A stretch of 5,289 bases of DNA from Pseudomonadota bacterium (lineage in GTDB: Bacteria; Pseudomonadota; Gammaproteobacteria; Xanthomonadales; Xanthomonadaceae), in the NCBI GenBank assembly GCA_023457475.1, contig JAEWLO010000202.1, positions 1 through 5,289 of the forward strand. Direction: 5' to 3'. The notes beneath the pieces are model-generated. The model was not told the origin of the DNA and did not search any database. It saw only the letters and a program-made list of their open reading frames with translations. The translations under genes were made by a program, and so were the position numbers. Positions 1-5,289 of the stretch are shown here, in pieces. Position 1 is the first letter of the stretch. Each line of letters starts with the position of its first letter.

Positions 1-2112
1 GGCGTGCAGAAGATCGGCGACTACTACTACAACTTCTGGAAGGACAAGCAGCACGAACGTGGCCTGTGGCGGCGCACCACGCTGGACGAATACCGCAAGC
101 CCGCGCCGAAGTGGGAAACCGTGCTCGACCTGGATGCGCTGAACAAGGCCGAGGGCGAAAACTGGGTGTGGCACGGGGCCGAATGCCTGCGCCCGGAATA
201 CACCCGCTGCCTGATCGCGCTGTCGCGCGGCGGTGCCGACGCGGACGTGACCCGCGAGTTCGACCTGGGTAGCCGGACCTGGATCCAGGATGGCTTCTTC
301 CGGCCGGAATCCAAGGGTGGCCTGGGCTGGATTGATCGGGACACGGTGTTCGTCTACACCGATTTCGGCGACGGCAGCATGACCACCTCCGGTTATCCTC
401 GCATCGCCAAGCGCTGGAAGCGCGGCACGCCCATGAGCAGTGCCAGCGTGGTGTACGAAGGCAAGGCCGATGACATGTACATCGCCGCCCTGCACGACGA
501 CACCCCGGGCTTCGAGCGCAGTCTGGTCAGCCGCACGCTCGCCTTCTACAACAACGAGCTGTATCTCATCGGCGACGACGGCAAGCTCGTCAAGATCGAT
601 GCGCCCAACTCCGCCGAGAAGGGCCTGCGCCGCGACTGGCTGACGCTGGAGCTGCGCGAGCCGTGGACCGTGGGCGGCAAAACCTACACCGCCGGTTCGC
701 TGCTGGTGACGAAGCTGGATGATTTCCTGGCCGGCAAGCGTGATTTCGAGGTGCTGTTCGCACCGACCGACACCACGTCGCTGGCCGGGTCCACCTGGAC
801 GAAGAACCACCTGGTGCTCAATGTCCTGGACGACGTGAAAAGCCGTCTGAGCGTGCTGACCCCGGGCGAGGGTGGCTGGAAGAAGAGTGAATTCACCGGT
901 GCGCCCGCGTTCGGCACCGTGGCGGTGGGCGCGGTCGATGCCGATGAAAGCGACGCGGTGTGGATGACCGTCACCGACTACCTGACCCCGACCACGCTGG
1001 CCCTGGCCGAGATCGGCAAGGCCCCGGAAGTGCTCAAGACCATGCCGGCGTTCTTCGATGCCGAGGGCAAGGTGATCGAACAGCACTTCGCCACCAGCAA
1101 GGACGGTACGCGCGTTCCGTACTTCGTGGTGCATGCCAAGGACATGAAGCGCGACGGCAGCAACCCGACCCTGCTGTACGGCTACGGCGGCTTCGAGATC
1201 TCGCTGACCCCGTCGTACTCGGGCGGCATGGGCCGCGCGTGGCTGGAAAAGGGCGGCGTGTATGTCGTGGCCAACATCCGCGGCGGCGGCGAGTACGGCC
1301 CGCGCTGGCACCAGGCCGCATTGAAGCAGAACCGCCACAAGGCGTATGAGGACATGGCCGCGGTGGCCCGCGATCTCGTCACCCGCAAGATCACCTCGCC
1401 GAAGCACCTGGGCGTGCAGGGCGGCAGCAACGGTGGCCTGCTCACCGGCAACATGCTGACCCAGTACCCGGAGCTGTTCGGCGCGGTGGTGATCCAGGTG
1501 CCGCTGCTGGACATGAAGCGCTACAGCCACCTGCTGGCGGGCGCGTCGTGGATGGCGGAATACGGCAACCCGGACACGGCGGACTGGAGCTACATCCAGA
1601 CCTTCTCGCCGTACCACCTGTTCGACCCGAAGAAGACCTATCCGCCGGTGTTGTTCACCACGTCCACCCGTGACGACCGGGTCCACCCCGGCCACGCGCG
1701 CAAGATGGCGGCGAAGATGATCGACGCCGGCAAGGACGTGACCTACTACGAGAACATCGAAGGCGGCCACGGTGGTGCTGCGAACAATGCGCAGGCCGCG
1801 CATATGTCAGCGCTGGCGTATGCGTTCCTCTGGGAACGTCTGAAATATCCGGTGTCCGGCCAACGGCCGGGGCTACCGATGGTCCGCCCGCAGGTCTGCG
1901 GCCGGCCCATCTCCGGGTGGTGGGGCGTCTGGTTGGCTCCGCCCCGTTTTGAACGCCGCGCCGAAATGCGCGGCGTTTTTTTCATGCGGTCCACGTCTCC
2001 AAACCGCGCCGGATCCGATCCACCGCCTCCTGCAGGCGGGGAATCTCCTGCGTGTACGCCAGGCGCACATGCTGGTTCGCGCGGTGGAAGCCAAAATCCA
2101 GGCCGGGTGTGA
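1..2112 (+). CDS. Prolyl oligopeptidase-like serine peptidase (S9A), 5'-partial, with abnormal 3' extension
   Basis: Serine peptidase that by family should cleave short peptides, often after proline; the exact substrate is not shown. The frame is open from base 1; the GTG at base 4 is internal, and roughly 70-110 N-terminal residues, including any signal peptide, are missing. Numbering codons from base 1, the beta-propeller occupies roughly residues 1-360 and the alpha/beta-hydrolase domain follows. The oxyanion Tyr395 lies in YGYGGF, the nucleophile Ser476 in GGSNGG, Trp517 in SWMAEYG, Asp558 and Arg560 in DDRV, and His590 in GGHGG. The Tyr-Ser and Ser-Trp spacings (81 and 41) match porcine prolyl oligopeptidase (Y473, S554, W595). 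Family homology ends at about residue 615 (LWERLK, base 1845). No in-frame stop follows until TGA at 2110-2112, adding 88 low-quality residues that cross a REP palindrome, a terminator and 131 bp antisense to the aminotransferase. Family identity is firm; the true end is uncertain. Confidence 0.9.
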   Translation, partial: GVQKIGDYYYNFWKDKQHERGLWRRTTLDEYRKPAPKWETVLDLDALNKAEGENWVWHGAECLRPEYTRCLIALSRGGADADVTREFDLGSRTWIQDGFFRPESKGGLGWIDRDTVFVYTDFGDGSMTTSGYPRIAKRWKRGTPMSSASVVYEGKADDMYIAALHDDTPGFERSLVSRTLAFYNNELYLIGDDGKLVKIDAPNSAEKGLRRDWLTLELREPWTVGGKTYTAGSLLVTKLDDFLAGKRDFEVLFAPTDTTSLAGSTWTKNHLVLNVLDDVKSRLSVLTPGEGGWKKSEFTGAPAFGTVAVGAVDADESDAVWMTVTDYLTPTTLALAEIGKAPEVLKTMPAFFDAEGKVIEQHFATSKDGTRVPYFVVHAKDMKRDGSNPTLLYGYGGFEISLTPSYSGGMGRAWLEKGGVYVVANIRGGGEYGPRWHQAALKQNRHKAYEDMAAVARDLVTRKITSPKHLGVQGGSNGGLLTGNMLTQYPELFGAVVIQVPLLDMKRYSHLLAGASWMAEYGNPDTADWSYIQTFSPYHLFDPKKTYPPVLFTTSTRDDRVHPGHARKMAAKMIDAGKDVTYYENIEGGHGGAANNAQAAHMSALAYAFLWERLKYPVSGQRPGLPMVRPQVCGRPISGWWGVWLAPPRFERRAEMRGVFFMRSTSPNRAGSDPPPPAGGESPACTPGAHAGSRGGSQNPGRV
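1856..1878 (-). repeat. REP/SMAG-like palindrome, copy A
   Basis: A 6-bp perfect stem, CCGGCC at 1856-1861 and GGCCGG at 1865-1870, with loop AAC, followed by the tetranucleotide CTAC (GTAG on the - strand) at 1873-1876. A GTAG-type tag beside a short GC-rich stem-loop is the hallmark of the SMAG REP elements described in Stenotrophomonas maltophilia and mobilised by TnpA-REP (RAYT) transposases. It differs from copy B (2674-2696, opposite orientation) at one of 23 positions. It lies about ten bases past the conserved C-terminus of the first peptidase, a typical REP location. The class is assigned from memory; the palindrome and the match between copies are seen directly. Confidence 0.8.
1952..1982 (+). 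terminator. Intrinsic terminator of the S9A peptidase gene
   Basis: A perfect 10-bp inverted repeat, AACGCCGCGC at 1952-1961 and GCGCGGCGTT at 1968-1977, encloses the loop CGAAAT and runs into seven consecutive T (1976-1982). This is a textbook Rho-independent terminator for + strand transcription. On the - strand the hairpin is followed by TTCAAAAC, which lacks a U-tract, so it should work poorly for the convergent aminotransferase. Its last T is the first base of the aminotransferase stop triplet (1982-1984), so the convergent genes have essentially no spacer. It lies about 105 bp after the conserved peptidase C-terminus but before that frame's only stop codon. Confidence 0.9.
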
Positions 2113-3196
2113 ATGCCACGTGCTGGGTTTCCAGGAAATGCGCGCAGAAGGCCTGCGCATCGTCGGTGAAGGCACTCACGTCGCAGTACAGGTAGAACGC
2201 CCCTTCCGGTTCCACTTCGATGCGGAAGCCGAGCGCGCGCAGGGCCGGCAGCAGGTAATCGCGGCGCTCCTGGAACGCGTGGCGGCGCTGTTCGAAGATC
2301 GCCAGGGTGTCTGCTTCAAAGCACGCCAGCGCGGCGTGCTGGGCAATGCTGGACGCGCTGATATACAGGTTCTGCGCCAGCTTCTCCAGCTCCGGCACGG
2401 CATCCGGCGGGGCCACCAGCCAGCCCAGCCGCCAGCCGGTCATGCCGAAATACTTGGAGAAACTATTGAGCACGAAGGCTTCGTCATTGACCTCCAGCAC
2501 ACTGGATGCATCCATGCCGTAGGTCAGGCCGTGGTAGATCTCGTCCACCACCAGATGCCCGCCGCGCACCTTCAGCGCCTGCGACAGGTCGTCCAGCTGC
2601 GTGGCGGACAGCACGGTCCCGGTGGGGTTCGCCGGCGAGGCCACCAGCGCCCCCACGCTATGCGATGCACCGCCGGTAGCGCCGGCCGTTGGCCGGCCCT
2701 CGGTACCTTCTGCAATCCAATGCGTCTCCACCAACGCCGGCGTCAACTGATACGCCGTTTCCGGTCCAACAGGCACCAGCTGCGCGGCCCCCTCGACCAG
2801 CCGCAGGAAATGCCGGTTGCACGGATACCGGGGGGCGGCCAGCAGCCAGGGCTGGTCCGGGTCGACCAGCAGGCTGCTGGCCAGCAGCAACGCACCGGAC
2901 CCACCCGGCGTGACCAGCACCCGCTCCGGATCCAGGTCCACGTTGTAGCGTTGCCCGTAGAACCCGGCGATGGCCGCCCGCAGGGCCGGCAGCCCGCGCG
3001 CTGCGGTGTACCGCGTGTGGCCGGCGGCCAACGCGGCCTGACCGGCGCGCACGATCGGCTCGGCGGTGGTGAAATCGGGTTCGCCGATCTCAAGGTGGAT
3101 CACATCATGGCCGGCCTGCTCCAGCGCCTGCGCGCGGGCCAGCAGCGACATGACGTGGAAGGGGGCGATGTCCTGGCTGCGTTGACTGTAAGGCAT
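1982..3196 (-). CDS. PLP-dependent class I/II aminotransferase (fold type I), with REP-encoded insert
   Basis: Cytosolic transaminase that by family moves an amino group between an amino acid and a 2-oxo acid using pyridoxal phosphate; the substrate cannot be read from sequence. The protein has 404 residues. Landmarks in order: EIGEPDF (36-42), a GSGALLLA phosphate-binding turn, PRYPCN, ASPANPTGT with Asn190, DEIYHGL with Asp218 (pyridine nitrogen) and Tyr221, SFSK with Schiff-base Lys248, GMTGWRLGW, and HVRLAYTQ with Arg378 (substrate carboxylate). All key residues are present, so activity is plausible. Residues 164-175 are translated from a REP palindrome, in a linker between HW and VGALVASPANPTGT that relatives, as I recall them, keep much shorter; removing about 15 residues restores the usual 385-390 length. 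The ATG at 3196 is preferred because family similarity begins there (SQRSQDIAPFHVM); an in-frame ATG at 3238 would add 14 low-complexity residues. No clear ribosome binding site precedes 3196. Specific name uncertain; class firm. Confidence 0.95.
   Translation of the reverse strand: MPYSQRSQDIAPFHVMSLLARAQALEQAGHDVIHLEIGEPDFTTAEPIVRAGQAALAAGHTRYTAARGLPALRAAIAGFYGQRYNVDLDPERVLVTPGGSGALLLASSLLVDPDQPWLLAAPRYPCNRHFLRLVEGAAQLVPVGPETAYQLTPALVETHWIAEGTEGRPTAGATGGASHSVGALVASPANPTGTVLSATQLDDLSQALKVRGGHLVVDEIYHGLTYGMDASSVLEVNDEAFVLNSFSKYFGMTGWRLGWLVAPPDAVPELEKLAQNLYISASSIAQHAALACFEADTLAIFEQRRHAFQERRDYLLPALRALGFRIEVEPEGAFYLYCDVSAFTDDAQAFCAHFLETQHVAFTPGLDFGFHRANQHVRLAYTQEIPRLQEAVDRIRRGLETWTA
2674..2707 (+). 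repeat. REP/SMAG-like palindrome, copy B, inside the aminotransferase gene
   Basis: GTAG at 2676-2679 precedes a perfect 7-bp stem, GCCGGCC at 2681-2687 and GGCCGGC at 2691-2697, with loop GTT. Outer GGTA (2675-2678) and TACC (2704-2707) extend an imperfect palindrome. Bases 2674-2696 match copy A, inverted, at 22 of 23 positions. On the - strand the element is read in frame as GTEGRPTAGATG, residues 164-175 of the aminotransferase. The core is certain; the outer boundary of the inserted segment is not. Confidence 0.85.
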
Positions 3197-3202
3197 GCCG
3201 AC

Positions 3203-3208
3203 ATCATA
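3203..3208 (-). promoter_or_regulatory. Candidate -10 box for the aminotransferase, implying a nearly leaderless mRNA
   Basis: On the - strand TATGAT (5 of 6 matches to the sigma-70 consensus TATAAT) ends seven bases before the A of the chosen ATG. That places the expected transcription start at or next to the start codon. No Shine-Dalgarno sequence lies upstream of the ATG, which agrees with leaderless translation. However, no good -35 hexamer sits 16-18 bp upstream (TGGCTG at 17 bp is poor) and there is no extended -10 motif. The match could be chance. Confidence 0.3.
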
Positions 3209-3234
3209 GGCGGCGGGCGCGGGAGCAGCCACTT

Positions 3235-3247
3235 GCATGCCGCATGC
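3235..3247. promoter_or_regulatory. 13-bp perfect palindrome in the divergent intergenic region (possible operator)
   Basis: GCATGC-C-GCATGC is symmetric around a single central base and lies about 40 bp upstream of the aminotransferase ATG and 64 bp upstream of the oligopeptidase B ATG, a position from which a regulator could affect both. No regulator gene is in the window, and short GCATGC palindromes arise readily by chance in GC-rich DNA. Confidence 0.25.
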
Positions 3248-3297
3248 GACACCACCCAGACTGAGCGGCGCAAGGACGCCATTGCATTCACACCCAC

Positions 3298-3301
3298 GGA
3301 G
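3298..3301 (+). promoter_or_regulatory. Ribosome binding site of the oligopeptidase B gene
   Basis: GGAG ends nine bases before the ATG at 3311, within the normal Shine-Dalgarno range. It supports that start, as does the signal peptide that begins at this Met. Confidence 0.65.
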
Positions 3302-3310
3302 CCGCATCTG

Positions 3311-5289
3311 ATGAAATCCACCTTCTGCTTTCTGGTAGCCAGCCTGATGACCACCACCGCACATGCCGCCCCCGCGCTGACGCCCCCCGATGCCGACCGG
3401 CACCCGCATGAGGTCAAGGCTCCTTTCGGCGCGGTGCGCACCGACGAGTACTACTGGCTGCGCGACGACAAGCGCGAGAACCCCGCGATGCTGGCGTATC
3501 TGAATGCGGAGAACGGGTACACCGACCAGGTGATGGCCCCGCTCAAGCCGCTGGAAGACACGCTGTACAAGGAGATCGTCGCGCGCATCAAGCAGGACGA
3601 CGCCAGTGTGCCGGCCCGTGATCGTGGCTACTGGTACTACACGCGTTTTGAAACCGGCAAGGACTATCCGATCCAGGCGCGGCGCAAGGGCAGCATGGAG
3701 GCTCCGGAAGAGATCCTGCTCGACGTCAACCAGATGGCCGAAGGGAAGAATTACTTCAATGTCGGCGATGCCGATGTCAGTCAGGACAACCAGCTGCTGG
3801 CCTGGGCCGAGGATGCCGTGGGCCGCCGCCAGTACGTGATCCGCTTCAAGGATCTGCGCACCGGCGAGGTGTTGCCGGACCGGATCGAGAACGTGTCGCC
3901 GAACGTGGTCTGGGCCGACGACAACCGGACGCTGTTCTACGTCGAGAACGACCCGGAGACGCTGCTCACCGTGCGGGTGAAGAAGCATGTGCTCGGAACC
4001 CCGGCCAGCAGCGACGTGCTGGTTTACGAGGAGCAGGACGACAGCTTCTACATGGGCGTGGGACGCACCCGCGACGATCGCTTCATCACCATCGACCTGC
4101 ACAGTACGGTCAGCTCGGAAACCCGCTATGCCTCCGCCGCGGACCCGCAGGCATTCACCGTGCTGGCCCCGCGCGCGCGTGACGTGGAGTACGACGCCGC
4201 CCACTTCGGCGGGCGCTGGGTGATCCGCACCAATGATGCCGGTGCCAGGAACTTCAAGCTGGTCACGGCACCCACCGACAGCACCGCGCGCAGCCAGTGG
4301 ACCGATTGGGTGACGCACGATGCGGACGTACTGGTGGAAGGCTTCGAGCTGTTCGACGGCTTCAGCGCCATCGCCGAGCGATCCAACGGCCTGGAGCGCA
4401 TCCGCCTGCTGTTCGCGGATGGCCGCCAGGACTACGTAAAGGCCGATGAGCCGACCTATTCGATGGGAATTGCCGCCAATCCGGAGCCGGACAGCGTGTG
4501 GCTGCGGTACGCCTACAACTCGATGACGACGCCTACCACGACCTACGAACTCAACACCGTGAGCGGTGAGCGGCGCCAGCTCAAGCAGCAGCCGGTACCG
4601 GGCTATGATCCCTCGAAGTACACCACCGAGCGGGTCTGGGTGACGGCGCGCGATGGCGCGAAAGTACCGGTCTCGCTGGTCTACCGCAATGGCTTCAGGA
4701 AGGATGGTACGGGTGCGCTGTACCAGTACGCCTACGGCAGCTATGGCATGTCGATGGACCCCGGCTTCAGCCAGACCGTGGTCAGCCTGCTGGATCGCGG
4801 CGTGGTGTACGCCATCGCGCACATCCGCGGCGGGGAGGAAATGGGCCGTGCCTGGTACGACGACGGCAAACTGCTGCACAAGCAGAACACCTTCAACGAC
4901 TTCGTCGACGTGACCCGCGAGCTGGTCCGTCAGGGCTATGCCGCGCCGGACCGTGTGGCGGCGTCGGGTGGCAGTGCCGGCGGCCTGCTGATGGGCGCGG
5001 TGGCCAACCAGGCCCCGCAGGATTACCGGGTAATGGTGGCCCAGGTGCCGTTCGTGGACGTGGTCACGACCATGCTCGACGCCAGTATCCCGCTTACCAC
5101 CAATGAGTACGATGAGTGGGGCAACCCGGAGCAGCGCGAGTACTACGACTACATGTTGACGTACTCGCCGTACGACTACGTCACCCGCCAGGCTTACCCC
5201 GCGCTGTTCGTCGGCACCGGTCTGTGGGACTCCCAGGTGCAGTACTGGGAGCCGGCCAAGTGGGTGGCCCGCCTGCGCGACCAGAACAC
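3311..5289 (+). CDS. ptrB: Oligopeptidase B (protease II), S9A family, exported; 3'-partial
   Basis: Serine oligopeptidase that in its family cleaves small peptides after Arg or Lys. 659 codons are present and the frame is open at the window end; by comparison with E. coli PtrB plus the leader, about 50 residues are missing. Residues 1-19 form a Sec-type signal peptide: Lys2, hydrophobic FCFLVASLM, and an AHA site before APALTPP, suggesting a periplasmic or secreted enzyme, whereas E. coli PtrB has no leader. The N-terminal DEYYWLRDD motif, a beta-propeller (roughly 95-430) and the catalytic domain follow. Nucleophile Ser555 is in GGSAGG and Asp640 in GLWDSQVQYWEPAKW; their 85-residue spacing equals E. 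coli S532/D617. The His, expected near residue 675, lies beyond the window. AQVPFVDVVTTMLD and IPLTTNEYDEWGNP are diagnostic of oligopeptidase B rather than prolyl oligopeptidase. Glu599 aligns with the acidic pocket residue Glu576 of enterobacterial enzymes, and Asp601 replaces Glu578. The gene is transcribed divergently from the aminotransferase across a 114-bp gap. Confidence 0.95.
   Translation, partial: MKSTFCFLVASLMTTTAHAAPALTPPDADRHPHEVKAPFGAVRTDEYYWLRDDKRENPAMLAYLNAENGYTDQVMAPLKPLEDTLYKEIVARIKQDDASVPARDRGYWYYTRFETGKDYPIQARRKGSMEAPEEILLDVNQMAEGKNYFNVGDADVSQDNQLLAWAEDAVGRRQYVIRFKDLRTGEVLPDRIENVSPNVVWADDNRTLFYVENDPETLLTVRVKKHVLGTPASSDVLVYEEQDDSFYMGVGRTRDDRFITIDLHSTVSSETRYASAADPQAFTVLAPRARDVEYDAAHFGGRWVIRTNDAGARNFKLVTAPTDSTARSQWTDWVTHDADVLVEGFELFDGFSAIAERSNGLERIRLLFADGRQDYVKADEPTYSMGIAANPEPDSVWLRYAYNSMTTPTTTYELNTVSGERRQLKQQPVPGYDPSKYTTERVWVTARDGAKVPVSLVYRNGFRKDGTGALYQYAYGSYGMSMDPGFSQTVVSLLDRGVVYAIAHIRGGEEMGRAWYDDGKLLHKQNTFNDFVDVTRELVRQGYAAPDRVAASGGSAGGLLMGAVANQAPQDYRVMVAQVPFVDVVTTMLDASIPLTTNEYDEWGNPEQREYYDYMLTYSPYDYVTRQAYPALFVGTGLWDSQVQYWEPAKWVARLRDQN

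Larger units (their letters stand above)
1846..2112 (+). other. Non-homologous read-through tail of the S9A peptidase frame (lost stop codon)
   Basis: Downstream of the conserved end (FLWERLK) the frame continues for 88 codons before TGA at 2110-2112. The predicted tail is rich in Arg, Pro and Gly and has no recognisable domain. It is composed of the REP at 1856-1878, a spacer, the terminator at 1952-1982, and sequence antisense to the end of the aminotransferase. Both other forward frames have stops near the expected end (TGA at 1841-1843 and TGA at 1950-1952), so the only open frame is the one the peptidase uses. I infer that the original stop was lost near the REP junction, by insertion, small deletion or substitution, or that there is a sequence error here. 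The tail is probably not a functional domain. Confidence 0.6.

Noticed and set aside
27..1514. Several short - strand and alternative + strand open frames across the first peptidase
   Set aside because: All lie within the strongly conserved peptidase frame and show arginine/serine/proline-rich compositions typical of shadow frames.
1841..1843. TGA in another frame as evidence that a simple frameshift hid the peptidase stop
   Set aside because: The used frame stays homologous through WERLK at this very spot, so a shift just before it is not needed; possible but not better supported than stop loss near the REP.
1888..1901. Small hairpin CCGCA-GGTC-TGCGG between the REP and the terminator
   Set aside because: Only a 5-bp stem with no tag, U-tract or second copy; expected by chance in sequence this GC-rich.
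3182..3210. Candidate + strand promoter for oligopeptidase B: TTGACT, 17-bp spacer, CATAGG
   Set aside because: The -35 matches 5 of 6 but the -10 only 3 of 6, and it overlaps the aminotransferase start codon region; too weak to list as a feature.
3197..3238. Alternative aminotransferase start at the ATG at 3238
   Set aside because: It would add 14 low-complexity residues (Ala/Pro-rich) not expected in the family and has only a weak upstream purine stretch.
3197..4879. Long - strand open frame continuing upstream of the aminotransferase to give 965 codons
   Set aside because: It is antisense to oligopeptidase B, gives a His/Val/Arg-rich protein without recognisable motifs, and family similarity of the aminotransferase begins at the Met at 3196. 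It is a GC-rich shadow frame.

Overview
The window is GC-rich (high G/C at third codon positions) gammaproteobacterial chromosome. It most likely comes from the Xanthomonadaceae, with Stenotrophomonas as the best guess. The reasons are the style of the S9 peptidases and aminotransferase, and two short palindromes that look like the GTAG-tagged REP elements (SMAGs) of Stenotrophomonas. The genus call is inference from recall; no database search was possible.

Layout: (1) Positions 1 to about 1845, + strand: 3' part of a prolyl oligopeptidase-like serine peptidase (family S9A) with Ser/Asp/His triad; its 5' end lies outside the window. No in-frame stop occurs where the family homology ends, and the frame runs on to a TGA at 2110-2112. 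(2) 1846-1981: a REP palindrome (1856-1878) followed by a strong intrinsic terminator (1952-1982), both inside that extended frame. (3) 1982-3196, - strand: a complete class I/II PLP-dependent aminotransferase, convergent with the first gene, with a second REP copy translated in frame (2674-2696). (4) 3197-3310: a 114-bp divergent intergenic region with a possible -10 box, a 13-bp palindrome and the ribosome binding site of the next gene. (5) 3311 to the end, + strand: oligopeptidase B (PtrB-type, S9A) with a signal peptide, cut by the window edge just before its catalytic His.

The two peptidases are distinct members of one family (prolyl oligopeptidase-like and oligopeptidase B-like) bracketing an aminotransferase. 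Together they could feed peptide-derived amino acids into transamination, but the strand arrangement (convergent, then divergent) shows no shared operon, so this is only a thematic link.

No new multi-gene system is visible. The most noteworthy content is what REP elements appear to have done: one sits where the first peptidase should stop, leaving a reading frame that runs through its own terminator; the other is read as part of the aminotransferase. There is no RNA gene, CRISPR array, transposase or insertion sequence.
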